A DNA stretch of 64,000 nt from DATFQI01 sp963816955. Its GTDB lineage: Bacteria; Actinomycetota; Thermoleophilia; Solirubrobacterales; Solirubrobacteraceae. The position numbers were made by a program, and so were the translations under genes. Below the pieces are notes generated by a model that was given only the letters and a program-made list of their open reading frames with translations, searched no databases and was not told the origin of the DNA. Shown here one piece after another: positions 53,895 through 63,120 of the stretch. The stretch lies in assembly GCA_963816955.1 (NCBI GenBank), contig CAWFME010000003.1:372001-436000 (forward strand), given 5' to 3'. The number at the start of each line of letters is the position of its first letter. Position 1 is the stretch's first letter.

Positions 53895-55175
53895 TCACGC
53901 CGCACGGGTGCCTGCCGGGGTCTTCGCGATCGCCTCGTCGAGGCCCGCAACGAGCGCCCCGGTGAGGAGCTCGAGGTGCTGCTCGGTGGCGGTCAGCGGC
54001 GGCGACACCGCAATCGACGCGGCGAGCGGCCGGACCATGGCGCCGTTGCGGCGCACCGCCTGGGCGACGCGCACAACGATCCCGGGATCGGCCGCGAGCA
54101 GGTCCGGCTCGAGCTCGAGCGCGCCGAGGAAGCCGAGGCCGGCTCGCACCTCGCGCACCGCGGCGTGCCCCCCGGCCGCCTCGAGCGCCGCGGCGAGCGG
54201 GCCCTCCATCAGCCGGCCCTGCTCGAGCAGGCCGTCCTCGAGCAGGTCGAGATTGGCCAGCGCGGCGGCGCAGCATGCGGCGTGACCGGCATAGGTCGGC
54301 CCGTGGCGCAGCAGGGCGGCGCCCGGCTCCTCCCAAAACGGAGCGGCGACGCTCTCGTCGACCACCACGCCACCGAGCGGGAGGTAGCCGCTGGTGACGC
54401 CCTTCGCGAAGGCGATGATGTCGGGCAACACGTCCCAGCGCTCGATCCCGAACCAGGTGCCGAGCCGGCCGAAGCCGCAGATCACCGCATCGACGACGAG
54501 CAGGACGCCGTGCTCGCGGCAGATGTCCGCGACCGCCTCCAGGTAGCCGTCCGGCGGTAGGAGCACGCCGCCGGCACCGATGATCGGCTCCACGAAGAAC
54601 GCGGCCACGTGGGCCGGGCCGATCAGGGCAATCTCCCGCCGCAGCGCCTCGACCGAGTCGTGCGGGATCACCGAGACGTGCGTGTGCAGCGGACCCCAGC
54701 CGTCGCGGTTGCCCGGGATCCCAGCCAGGCTCGTCCCGAACCCGTGCGTCCCGTGGTAAGCGTTGGTGCGGCTGATCAGGTGCGTGCGCTCGGGCGACCC
54801 GGTTACATCCCAGAACCGGCGGGCGATCTTCGCCGCTGTCTCGATCGCGTCGGCGCCGCCGCTGCCGAGGAAGACGGACGCGTTGCGCAGCGGCGAGAGG
54901 CGCGCGAGGCGCTCGGCCAGCTCCAGCGCCGGACGGTTCGCGAGGTCGCCGAAGATCGCGTACGTCTCGAGGCGCTCCATCTGGCGCATGACCGCATCGC
55001 GGATCTCCGGCCGGGCGTGGCCGACGTTCGCGTACCAGAGGCTCGCCGTGGCGTCGAGGTAGCGGCGGCCGCCCTCGTCGTAGATCCAGACGTCCTCGGC
55101 ACGATCGACGACGAACTCGCGGCCGGCCACGACGGCCATGTCGGCGAAGGGGTGCCAGAGTCGCGGACCCGCCAT
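53895..55175 (-). CDS. Class III (omega-amino acid) aminotransferase
   Basis: 426 residues, PLP fold type I. RYLDATASLWYANVGHARPE, GSGGADAIETAAKIARRFWD, NAYHGTHGFGTSLAGIPGNR, Asp in VVDAVICGFGRLGTWF, PLP-Lys in IAFAKGVTSGYLPLGG. This pattern matches pyruvate-linked omega-transaminases that act on amines, beta-alanine or putrescine-like substrates. First gene of the minus-strand run; its start is 152 bases from the divergent permease, a likely shared control region. Confidence 0.9.
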   Translation of the reverse strand: MAGPRLWHPFADMAVVAGREFVVDRAEDVWIYDEGGRRYLDATASLWYANVGHARPEIRDAVMRQMERLETYAIFGDLANRPALELAERLARLSPLRNASVFLGSGGADAIETAAKIARRFWDVTGSPERTHLISRTNAYHGTHGFGTSLAGIPGNRDGWGPLHTHVSVIPHDSVEALRREIALIGPAHVAAFFVEPIIGAGGVLLPPDGYLEAVADICREHGVLLVVDAVICGFGRLGTWFGIERWDVLPDIIAFAKGVTSGYLPLGGVVVDESVAAPFWEEPGAALLRHGPTYAGHAACCAAALANLDLLEDGLLEQGRLMEGPLAAALEAAGGHAAVREVRAGLGFLGALELEPDLLAADPGIVVRVAQAVRRNGAMVRPLAASIAVSPPLTATEQHLELLTGALVAGLDEAIAKTPAGTRAA

Positions 55176-55327
55176 GACCGCAACGTCGCATCGCGCCGGG
55201 CGCCCTGACTACTGTGGGATCTCCAGAATCGCCGCGCCATGTTTGGGGCAACCACGATTGCTCCCTGCGCGCGGCGGCGACGAGACTCGGTCCCCGGGGG
55301 AAGCAATCACGACGAGAGGGGCCGAGG

Positions 55328-56980
55328 GTGAGCACGTCCGAGGAAGCACCGCGCCGCACGACGACCGGGTCGGGGGACGACGGCACCTTCTTCGCCCGGC
55401 AGGCCACCGGTCTCGTCCGCGAGGGCAAGACGCACGACGCGTTCATCTACAACGTGATGTGGTCGGGCGGCGCCTTGACGCTCGCCTTCATGTACCTGCT
55501 GGTGCCGACGCTCTACCCGGGCGCGAACCTGCCCATCACGGTGATCATCGCCGCGGTGCTGGGCCTCGGCGGCGCGTTCCTCTACGCGCTGCTCACGACG
55601 CTCATGCCCCGCACGGGCGGCGACTACGTCTTCGTCAGCCGCACGATCCACCCCGCCCTCGGCTTCGCGGCCAACTTCAGTTACGTGTTCTGGAACATGG
55701 TGGTGGTGGGCGTGTACGCCACGTTCATGTCCACCTACGGGATCGGCGCGCTCTTGCGCATGCTCGTCGGCTTCGGCGCCAGCGACAGCTTGCTGTCCAC
55801 CGCCGACTGGTTCGCCACGGACTGGGGCATCTTCACCACCGGCGTGGTGATGACGCTGCTGGCGGCGGCGACCTTCATCCTCGGCGGCACTCACCTCTTC
55901 TTCCGGCTCCAGCAGGGGACGTTCGTCCTCTACATCCTCGGCGCGTTCCTGCTGGTCGTGCTCGTCGGCCTGTTCACGTCGCACGCCTCGTTCCTCGGCT
56001 CGTTCAACGAGTACGCGCAGAACCTCGGCACTGCGGACGGAGCTGCCAAGGTCGCGTCGGGAGCGAAGGACGCCGGCTATTCCGGCACGGGCTACTCGGT
56101 CCACGACACGATCTCGGCCGTGAGCGTGGCCTGGTTCATCTTCGGCTTCATCTACTCGAGCAACTACTTCGCCGGGGAGATCAAGACCGGTCGCCGGACG
56201 CAGTTCTACGCGATCCCCGGCGCAGTCGCCGCGGTGGTGCTGCTGCTCCTGATCACGATCCCCTCCTTCCAGCACATGGTCGGGCGCGACTTCATCAACC
56301 AGCTCGGCACCGCCGATCCCGCCGCCTACGGCTTCGCCGCCGGCGCGCCGGCGTACCCGGAGATCGCCGCCATCGGCTCGGGCAGCCCGATCCTCGGGTT
56401 CATCATCATCCTCGGCTTCCTCGGCGGCATCGTCGCCTGGCTGCCGATGACGATGATGCTCGCCAGCCGCTGCTTCCTCGCATGGTCGTTCGACAAGGTG
56501 ATGCCCGAGAAGCTGTCGACCGTCGACGAGCGCACCCACTCGCCGATCATCGCCGTCTTGATCGTCGGCATCCTGTACATCCTGAGCACGGCGGCGTACG
56601 CCTTCACCGACTGGTTCTCGACGCTGACCGTGCTCTTCCCGGAGACGCTGACCCTGCTCGTCGTCGCGATCGCCGGCGCCGTCTTGCCGTACCGGCGCCG
56701 CCAGCTTTACGAGTCCTCGTCGCGCTCGCGCCGCGTGGCGGGCCTGCCGCTGCTCACGCTCGTCGGGATCTTGGCCTTCACCGGCTTCCTGATCGCGGAG
56801 ATCATCCTGCTCACGGACCCGGGCTCGGGCACGAGCATCCAGGAGAACCCGCGGATCGTGCTGATCTCGCTCGGCATCTTCTTCGTGGTCGCGCCACTGA
56901 TCTACTTCGGCTCGCGGGCGTGGCGACGCTCTCAGGGGATCGACCTCGACCTGGCCTACGCTGAGATCCCACCCGAGTAG
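55328..56980 (+). CDS. APC-superfamily amino acid/polyamine permease
   Basis: 550 residues with about 12 membrane segments. The first is preceded by the APC loop FIYNVMWSGGALTLAFMYLL; LLTTLMPRTGGDYVFVSRTI is the conserved TMS2-3 segment; DKVMPEKLSTVDERTHSPI the TMS8-9 loop. GTG 55328 with GAGAGGGGCCGAGG upstream. Imports the nitrogen compound used by the divergent enzymes (inference). Followed within four bases by the phosphoesterase. Confidence 0.9.
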   Translation: MSTSEEAPRRTTTGSGDDGTFFARQATGLVREGKTHDAFIYNVMWSGGALTLAFMYLLVPTLYPGANLPITVIIAAVLGLGGAFLYALLTTLMPRTGGDYVFVSRTIHPALGFAANFSYVFWNMVVVGVYATFMSTYGIGALLRMLVGFGASDSLLSTADWFATDWGIFTTGVVMTLLAAATFILGGTHLFFRLQQGTFVLYILGAFLLVVLVGLFTSHASFLGSFNEYAQNLGTADGAAKVASGAKDAGYSGTGYSVHDTISAVSVAWFIFGFIYSSNYFAGEIKTGRRTQFYAIPGAVAAVVLLLLITIPSFQHMVGRDFINQLGTADPAAYGFAAGAPAYPEIAAIGSGSPILGFIIILGFLGGIVAWLPMTMMLASRCFLAWSFDKVMPEKLSTVDERTHSPIIAVLIVGILYILSTAAYAFTDWFSTLTVLFPETLTLLVVAIAGAVLPYRRRQLYESSSRSRRVAGLPLLTLVGILAFTGFLIAEIILLTDPGSGTSIQENPRIVLISLGIFFVVAPLIYFGSRAWRRSQGIDLDLAYAEIPPE

Positions 56981-56983
56981 CGC

Positions 56984-57931
56984 GTGCTGAAGATCCTGTT
57001 CGCGACCGACTTCCACGGCGCCGAGGTCTGTTTCCGGAAGCTGTTGAACCTCGCGCCGCGAGCCAAGGCCGATGTGATCGTCATCGGCGGCGACCTGTGT
57101 GGCAAGGGGCTCGTGCCGCTCGTCGAGCGGGACGGGTCCTTCCACGGCGAGTTCCTCGGCGCGCCGTTCGACGTCGCGCCGGGCGAGCCGGCCGAGGAGA
57201 TCGAGAAGCGCATCCGCTTCAACGGGTTCTACCCCTACAGGACTACGCCCGAGGAGATCGAGCGGCTGCGCACCGAGCCCAGCTACCTCGAGACGGTGAT
57301 GAACGGGGAGCTCGTGGGGACCGTCGAGCGCTGGATGGAGCTGGCCGACGAGAGGCTCGCGGGCACCGGCACCGTCTGCGTGAGCATCCCGGGCAACGAC
57401 GACGAGCTCGCGATCGACGACGCGCTCAACCGCGCCACGATCGTGCACAACTGCGACGGGCGGCTGCTGGACGTCGGCGAGTTCCAGATCATGGGCTTCG
57501 GCGCCAGCAACCCGACGCCGTGGAGCAGCCCGCGCGAGTTCGCCGAGGAGGAGATCGAGCGGCGCCTGCGGACGACCGTCGAAGGTCTCGACCGCGACCG
57601 CCCGCTGCTGGCCAACATTCACGTGCCGCCGTACCGCTCGACGCTCGACGACGCCCCGCTCGTTGACGACCAGCTGAGGCCCGTGATCAAGGGCGGCAAT
57701 CCGGTCGCTGGGCCGGTGGGCTCGCACGCCGTGCGGTCGTTCATCGAGGAGTTCCAGCCGCTCGTCTCGCTGCACGGCCATATCCACGAGGCGCGCAGCG
57801 CCACGCGCATAGGCAGGACGCTCGCGGTCAACCCCGGCAGCGACTACTCGTCCGGGACGCTGCAAGCCGTCATCGTGTCCGTCGACCTTCGCAAGGGCAA
57901 GGTCAAGGGCCACCAGTTCATCTCCGGCTAG
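56984..57931 (+). CDS. Calcineurin-like metallophosphoesterase
   Basis: 315 residues. Metal motifs: FATDFHGAE, VIGGDLCGKG, IPGNDDE, ANIHVPP, LHGHIHEA. An intracellular phosphoesterase; the substrate is unknown. If the kinase in the opposite run phosphorylates the substrate, this enzyme could act on a phospho-intermediate, but nothing proves it. GTG 56984, coupled to the permease. Confidence 0.87.
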   Translation: MLKILFATDFHGAEVCFRKLLNLAPRAKADVIVIGGDLCGKGLVPLVERDGSFHGEFLGAPFDVAPGEPAEEIEKRIRFNGFYPYRTTPEEIERLRTEPSYLETVMNGELVGTVERWMELADERLAGTGTVCVSIPGNDDELAIDDALNRATIVHNCDGRLLDVGEFQIMGFGASNPTPWSSPREFAEEEIERRLRTTVEGLDRDRPLLANIHVPPYRSTLDDAPLVDDQLRPVIKGGNPVAGPVGSHAVRSFIEEFQPLVSLHGHIHEARSATRIGRTLAVNPGSDYSSGTLQAVIVSVDLRKGKVKGHQFISG

Positions 57932-57958
57932 CGGGCCGGGGCTACGATCCCACATCCA

Positions 57959-59545
57959 ATGACCATGCAGGACCTGACGCTCGGATCACTACTGGACCAG
58001 GAGGAGCTGAGCCTCCGCCTCGTCGTCGGCGCCGACGACTGCCGCGGGCGGGTCGTCCGTGGCGTCCACTGCACCGAGGTCGAGCACCCGTCGCGCTGGC
58101 TCGCGCCGGGCTGGGTGATGCTCACGACCGGGATGCGCTTCCCCGACGACGCGGACCAGCAGCGCTCGCTCGTAGCGGAGCTCGCGGAGGCGGACCTCGT
58201 CGCGCTCGGCTTCGGCACCGGGATGACCTTCGACACGATCCCCGAGCCGATCGTCGAGGAGGCGCTCTCCCGCCAGTTTCCGCTCTTCGAGGTTCCCTTG
58301 GCCACACGCTTCAGCGAGGTCAGCACGTTCGCAGCGCGGTCGGCCATCAGCCGCGACTTCCACATGCTCCGGCGCACCGTCTCGATGCAGAACTACCTGA
58401 TGGAGTCCCTAGACAGTGCGTCTCCCGAGGAGGAACTCATCCGCCGCCTCGGCGCCGTCCTGGACAGCGACATCGCGCTCTACCGGCCCGACGGCCAGCT
58501 CGAGGCCCTGTTCCGTCGCGGTCACCGTCCGAGCGTGGCGCCCAAGACCGACTGGGGCGTCGGCATCTGGGTCGAGGTTTGTCGCCGGCCGCCCGTGCTC
58601 CAGCGTTTCTCGCTCGGCGGCATGAACGTCGTCGCCTCCCCGGTCGAGGCCGACGGGCGGATCCACCACTGGCTCGTGGTCGTCGGCCGTAGCTATCAGG
58701 CCTCGGAGCAGCTGGCGCAGCCCGTCGTCGAAGCCGCCGGCCGCCTTCTCGCCGTGATGGCCAACGCGCGCCGGATCAGCGCCTCCGAAGAGCGCGAGAT
58801 CCGGCGCGCATTCGTGGCCGACCTCGCTACGGCGCAGCCCGGGATGCTCGGGACGCTCGAGGAGCGCGCGGCCGGGCTGGGTCTCACCTTCGCCGCACCC
58901 GTTCGCGCCGTGCAGCTCGTGGTTCCCCATTCAGAGGACGGCGATCCGGATTGGCGACCCGCACAGCGACTGGAGCGGACGCTGGCGGGCACGCATCAAC
59001 ACTTCGTGATCGCTGAGCACGAGGGGCGGATCGTGTGCCTGGCGGAGGGCGACGACGACGTCCTGGCGGAGACGCTCGCCGCGGTAGAGCCGCTGCTCGA
59101 CCGCGCCACCATCGGGGTGGGCCGCGCGGCGAGCTCGATACAAGAGCTCACGAGATCGCTCAATGACGCTACGCTCGCCCTCGCGCAGCTCACGACGGCC
59201 GAGGCTGCGGGCACCGTGCTGTGGTTCGACGACTTCGACATCGTCGGCTGCCTCCTCAGCGGCGCGCCCGACGACGCGGTCCGCGCCCGCGTCGACCAAC
59301 TGCTCGGCCCGATCCAAGCCAAGCCGCAGCTCTACGAGACGCTCCGGTGCTTCCTCGAGTGCGACCTCGACGTCGGCCGGAGCGCCGACGCGCTGCATCT
59401 GCACCCTAACTCGCTGCGCTACAGGCTGGCCCGCATCGAGAAGTCCATGGGCGCATCGCTCCGGCACCCGGCCACGATCGCGAACCTCTACGTGGCCACG
59501 ATGCTTCACAAGGCGGGGCGGGGCGACACCCGCTCGCCGCGCTAG
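57959..59545 (+). CDS. PucR-family transcriptional regulator
   Basis: 528 residues. N-terminal PucR ligand-type domain (MTMQDLTLGSLLDQEELSLR, GVHCTEVEHPSRWLAPGWVM), central region with the CdaR/GGDEF-like module, and C-terminal HTH_30: RSADALHLHPNSLRYRLARI. PucR proteins activate purine, polyamine or amino-acid catabolic genes when the inducer is present. It is the only regulator in the island and probably acts on the 55176-55327 divergent promoter. Confidence 0.92.
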   Translation: MTMQDLTLGSLLDQEELSLRLVVGADDCRGRVVRGVHCTEVEHPSRWLAPGWVMLTTGMRFPDDADQQRSLVAELAEADLVALGFGTGMTFDTIPEPIVEEALSRQFPLFEVPLATRFSEVSTFAARSAISRDFHMLRRTVSMQNYLMESLDSASPEEELIRRLGAVLDSDIALYRPDGQLEALFRRGHRPSVAPKTDWGVGIWVEVCRRPPVLQRFSLGGMNVVASPVEADGRIHHWLVVVGRSYQASEQLAQPVVEAAGRLLAVMANARRISASEEREIRRAFVADLATAQPGMLGTLEERAAGLGLTFAAPVRAVQLVVPHSEDGDPDWRPAQRLERTLAGTHQHFVIAEHEGRIVCLAEGDDDVLAETLAAVEPLLDRATIGVGRAASSIQELTRSLNDATLALAQLTTAEAAGTVLWFDDFDIVGCLLSGAPDDAVRARVDQLLGPIQAKPQLYETLRCFLECDLDVGRSADALHLHPNSLRYRLARIEKSMGASLRHPATIANLYVATMLHKAGRGDTRSPR

Positions 59546-59553
59546 CCGTCGCG

Positions 59554-60213
59554 ATGCCAGCGCGCATGAACGTCCTCGTGGTCAACGCGAGCCCGCGCCG
59601 CGACGGGAACTCTGCACGCCTGGCCGCCGCTTCGGCAGAAGGCGCGCGCGAAGTCGGCCACGTCGTCAGCGTCGTCCACCTCGACGACCATCTCCGGCAT
59701 TTCCTCCGCGACTGCCGGCGGTGCCGAGACGAGCACGGGCGGTGCACCCTCGGCGACGGCTACGAGCGCCTGCTGCGCGATGAGGTCGTTCCCGCGCACG
59801 CGATCGTGCTGGCCACGCCGATCTACTGGTACGGCGTCTCAGGCCAGCTCAAGACGTTCTTCGACCGCATGTTCTGCTTCATCGCGGCCTCGCAGCCGGA
59901 CTCCGAGCACTTCGTTGCGGGTCTGTCGGGGAAGCGGGTGGCGGTTTTGATCGCCTCGGAGGAGACCTATCCGGGCGCGGCTTTGGCGCTGATCCATCAG
60001 ATCCAGGAGTACGCGCGCTACACGCACTCGTCGATCGTCGGGATCGTCCGGGGCATCGGGAACAAGCGCGGTGACGTCGACCTCGACCCCGGGAATCCCC
60101 TCGAGGAGGCACGAGAGCTTGGGCGAACCCTCGCACTCCGGCGCAGCAGCGACTACCGCATCGACACGGACCGGCCCGCTTCGACCTGGGCTTCGCCCGA
60201 GGCGATCGGGTGA
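59554..60213 (+). CDS. NADPH-dependent FMN reductase / flavodoxin-like protein
   Basis: 219 residues. MNVLVVNASPRRDGNSARLA is the FMN phosphate loop, DCRRCRDEHGRC a Cys-rich insertion common in this NAD(P)H:quinone/FMN reductase group, and LATPIYWYGVSGQLKTFFDR the flavin face. Starts 8 bases after pucR (ATG 59554 or 59566). Electron donor or quinone reductase; pathway role unknown. Confidence 0.87.
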   Translation: MPARMNVLVVNASPRRDGNSARLAAASAEGAREVGHVVSVVHLDDHLRHFLRDCRRCRDEHGRCTLGDGYERLLRDEVVPAHAIVLATPIYWYGVSGQLKTFFDRMFCFIAASQPDSEHFVAGLSGKRVAVLIASEETYPGAALALIHQIQEYARYTHSSIVGIVRGIGNKRGDVDLDPGNPLEEARELGRTLALRRSSDYRIDTDRPASTWASPEAIG

Positions 60214-60257
60214 GCGCCCGCAAACGTCGGCCCACCGTTCTGCGGTAGGCCGTCCCA

Positions 60258-61109
60258 GTGCTCATCGTCGTACTAGGGCTCGGCTCGGCGATCGCGTGGG
60301 GCATGGCGGACTTCTTGGGGGGACTCAAGAACCGCGAGCTCAACATCTGGACCGTCGGGCTCGCCAGCCAGTTCGCGGCCTTGCTGATCTGCTTGCCGCT
60401 GCTCGCGGTCAGCGGCCCGGTCCCAGAGGACAGCGTGCTCGCCTACGGCGTCGCGGCGGGCGCGGCGAACGCGGTGGGCCTGCTCACCTTCTACCGCGCG
60501 CTCGCGCTTGGCCGCATGAGCACCGTCGCGCCGATCGTCGGGATGAGCGCGCTGCTGCCGGTCATCGTCGGCCTCCTCTCGGGCGAGCGGCCCAGCTTTC
60601 TCCAGTCCGCAGGCATCACCATCGGGATCGGCGGCATCGTGTTGGCCTCGCGCGAGCTCGATGAAAGGCCGAGCAGCGGAGCGCCGTTGCGCTGGATCAT
60701 CCTGCTCGCAATCGTCGCGGCGACCGCCGTCGGCGCGAACCTGATCGCAATAGAGAAGGCAGTGGCCCTGTCGGACGACACCTCCATCCTCTGGCCGATC
60801 GGCGTCGCTCGCGCTACTGCGGTCGTGCTCATCTTCGGCGGGGCGGTGGCTAGCGGAAGCCTCCGCAGGCCTCAGGCCCGGCATCTTCTCGCGCTTTTCG
60901 CACTCGGGGCGCTGGACCTGACCGCCAACGTCCTCTATGCGCACGCCACCCAAGAGACGCTGCTGAGCGTCGCCGCGGTGCTGGGCTCACTGCACCCGGT
61001 GGTGACGATCCTGATGGCACGTGCGGTGCTCGACGAGCGCCTGCGCAGCGTCCAGGTGATTGGCGTGGTGCTCGCCATCGCCGGCGTGTGCCTAATCGCT
61101 GGCGGCTGA
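60258..61109 (+). CDS. EamA-family (DMT) transporter
   Basis: 283 residues, ten hydrophobic segments in two EamA repeats (LGLGSAIAWGMADFLGGLKN; second LGSLHPVVTILMARAVLDER). Exports metabolites or amino acids in characterised members. GTG 60258. Last gene of the plus-strand run of the island, 458 bases before the third tRNA copy. Confidence 0.9.
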   Translation: MLIVVLGLGSAIAWGMADFLGGLKNRELNIWTVGLASQFAALLICLPLLAVSGPVPEDSVLAYGVAAGAANAVGLLTFYRALALGRMSTVAPIVGMSALLPVIVGLLSGERPSFLQSAGITIGIGGIVLASRELDERPSSGAPLRWIILLAIVAATAVGANLIAIEKAVALSDDTSILWPIGVARATAVVLIFGGAVASGSLRRPQARHLLALFALGALDLTANVLYAHATQETLLSVAAVLGSLHPVVTILMARAVLDERLRSVQVIGVVLAIAGVCLIAGG

Positions 61110-61815
61110 CGGCCACCGGTTCGAGCCGACGCAAGGGGCGCTGGTAAAGCCCCGTTTGGCATGGGGGTCTGGGTCCGGCAGACTGCAGCCCGTGTACGAA
61201 CGGACGATGCGTGAAGCGGTGGAAAGGAAGCGCCGTCTCGACCGTGCGCGGCGGCTGCCCGCGGGCGGTATCGAGGATCGCGTCGCTCGCGGACCTAGTG
61301 CGGTTCGGACGCCTCCCAAGCTCAGCGCCGTCCTACGGGAGGTCGCTACGCGACTCGGCCATCTGCGTAGGTGACAGCCAGCCATGCGGCTTTGCGCGGC
61401 TCGCGACCTGCCGTCGTGACGCCGATGCGGCACGTCCACCCCGCGTCCAACAGGAGCGCAAAGGGGTTCACGGATGCTCACAAGATTGGCAACACAACAA
61501 CACCAATTGCCTGCAAAGGGTGAGCTTATGTACGCGTTCGAGCCCGCTCGTTGCGCCCGCTGACGTCCATGGAAGGAAGGGGTCGCCGGTTCGAGTCCGG
61601 CAGAGGGCTCTCATGAAGCCGCTGGAAACAGCGGCTTTTCTTGTGCCCGAGTGTGCAGACGCCGCGTCGGCAGCCGCTCTTGGGCCGCTTTGGGCTCTTT
61701 GTAGGCGCGCCTACGGATTGCCCGCGGAAGGGTCGGCAGCGGCGGACGATCAAGGCGTCGCACCGCCGAGCCGATAGCGAGCTTGACTGATGTACGTACA
61801 ATGTGAGCACAGACT
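61110..61815. other. Right island junction without clear genes
   Basis: 706 bases. Apart from the tRNA-Thr copy and its terminator (61567-61672) I see only short frames without family support, such as 61156-61374, a basic 72-codon frame. Confidence 0.45.
61567..61672 (+). repeat. att core, right copy with terminator
   Basis: Matches tRNA-Thr from 15323 through the terminator and about 30 bases beyond (15428), with one deleted T in the anticodon region and a few substitutions. It keeps the stem AAGCCGCTG/CAGCGGCTT. Only the 3' half of the tRNA is present. It probably represents the original chromosomal site displaced by insertion to its left. Confidence 0.8.
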
Positions 61816-62082
61816 ATGAGCGCCATGAAGACATCCCGCCTCAACGTGCGCGTTGCTCCCGCCGACGACGCGCTCCTGCGCCAGGCCGCCGACCTGCTCG
61901 GCAAGAGCATGTCCGAGTTCCTGATCGAGAGTGCACGCGAACGCGCTGAGCGGCTGGTGGGTGACCGCACACGCTTCGTCCTCGATGAGACAGCGTGGTC
62001 AGCGTTCTGCGAGGCGCTCGACCGTCCAGCTGCGGTCAAGCCCGCGGTGCGCGAGCTGTTCGAACGCCCGCGACCTGAGTGA
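61816..62082 (+). CDS. DUF1778/TacA-type antitoxin
   Basis: 88 residues, ribbon-helix-helix: RLNVRVAPADDALLRQAADL, SMSEFLIESARERAERL, then a tail (FCEALDRPAAVKPAVRELFE) that binds the GNAT toxin in family members. ATG 61816 or 61825. Its stop overlaps the toxin start. Confidence 0.9.
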   Translation: MSAMKTSRLNVRVAPADDALLRQAADLLGKSMSEFLIESARERAERLVGDRTRFVLDETAWSAFCEALDRPAAVKPAVRELFERPRPE

Positions 62083-62588
62083 TGCCTCGGTTCGGCGACC
62101 CCGAGCCGCTCGCCGCCCACCACACGCTCGAAGCATTCGACTGCGGTAACGCCTCGATGAACCGGTGGTTGCTCGATCACGCTCGGCAGTCGGCGGGCGC
62201 CGGGTCGGCACGGACGTATGTGGTCGTCGATGCCGAGCAGCAGCGGGTCGTCGGCTACCTCGCGCTCGCCGCCGCGGCCGTCTCGCCGGCGGATGCGACG
62301 ACCCGGGCACGCCGCGGCCAGCCCAAGCATCCCATTCCCGCCGTGCTGCTCGCTCGGCTTGCGGTCGACGTCAGCGTCCAGGGCCGCGGCCTGGGCGCGT
62401 TCCTGCTCCGGAACGCGATGACCCGCGCCCTTAGCGCGTCCGAGCAGATCGGTGCGCGCGTGCTTCTCGTCCATGCCCTCCACGAGGAGGCGCGGAGCTT
62501 CTACGAGCGATGGGGCTTCGAGCGATCGCCGACCGACCCGCTCAATCTCCAGATGCTCTTCAAGGACATCCGGAAGTCACTCGAGTGA
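62079..62588 (+). CDS. GNAT-type toxin (TacT/AtaT-like)
   Basis: 169 residues. FDCGNASMNRWLLDHARQSA is the signature start of this toxin group; LARLAVDVSVQGRGLGAFLL holds the acetyl-CoA loop; EARSFYERWGFERSPTDPLN the catalytic Tyr region. TacT-type toxins acetylate charged tRNAs and block translation. GTG 62079/ATG 62082 coupled to the antitoxin. Confidence 0.9.
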   Translation: MMPRFGDPEPLAAHHTLEAFDCGNASMNRWLLDHARQSAGAGSARTYVVVDAEQQRVVGYLALAAAAVSPADATTRARRGQPKHPIPAVLLARLAVDVSVQGRGLGAFLLRNAMTRALSASEQIGARVLLVHALHEEARSFYERWGFERSPTDPLNLQMLFKDIRKSLE

Positions 62589-62630
62589 TGGCCGGAAAGC
62601 GCGCCACGCCGCAAGCAGGACCGGCACCTC

Positions 62631-62872
62631 GATCTGCGCGCCGATCACCCGGCCCCACGCCGGTCGGCGGTGAGCAGCGGCACAGGTCGTCGGCGACTGC
62701 CTCGGCGAGCGCGACGTAGCTTGCGTCGTACGCGGAGAAGTTCTCGCGCAACTCCTAGATCCGCGGGACGAGGATGTCATCCGAGCAGGAGCTCGGCCAC
62801 CGCGCTCGCGTCGACGCGAGCATCAGCGTCGTTCGCGCTCGGCGGCGATCAGCTCGGACGCGGCGGGACCGC
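62631..62872 (-). pseudogene. VapBC relic
   Basis: The VapB tail ASELIAAERERR ends at about 62822, directly followed by a VapC start and only a few codons, then DDILVPRI, an in-frame TAG, and ELRENFSAYDASYVALAEAV, WGRVIGAQIEVPVLLAA. The same segments are intact in vapBC at 17326-17960. Most of the toxin's first half is deleted. Confidence 0.7.
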
Positions 62873-63052
62873 GGCCTGGACGAGTTCGCGCTCACGCAGT
62901 GTGCAGATCGCACAGCGGTGGCGATACGCGCGCATCACGTCGATCTTGAAGCGCTGCTGATGCAGGAGGTGACGCGCCTCGCGCGTGGCGTAGGCGCGGA
63001 CGTCGGGCGCGGAGACGAGCCCGCCGGCGCCGTACCGATCCCCCGACGGCAC
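62873..63052 (-). pseudogene. HNH endonuclease, N-terminal half
   Basis: VRAYATREARHLLHQQRFKI, DVMRAYRHRCAICTLRERELVQA: the start of an HNH nuclease with the CAIC zinc-knuckle and its ExxxAxH-like helix. It breaks off exactly where the VapB tail begins. The C-terminal half of the same family is at 25086-25390 on the same strand. Confidence 0.6.
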
Positions 63053-63120
63053 CTACCGGCTCCGCAACACCTTCCATTCCCTGATCGCCCCCGCCGGGTG
63101 GCACCCGCGAGCGTGATCGC

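Noticed and set aside
55307..57955. An 882-codon minus-strand frame
   Set aside because: Low-complexity Arg/Glu/Asp-rich translation antisense to the permease and phosphoesterase, both of which have strong family motifs. It is a high-GC shadow frame.
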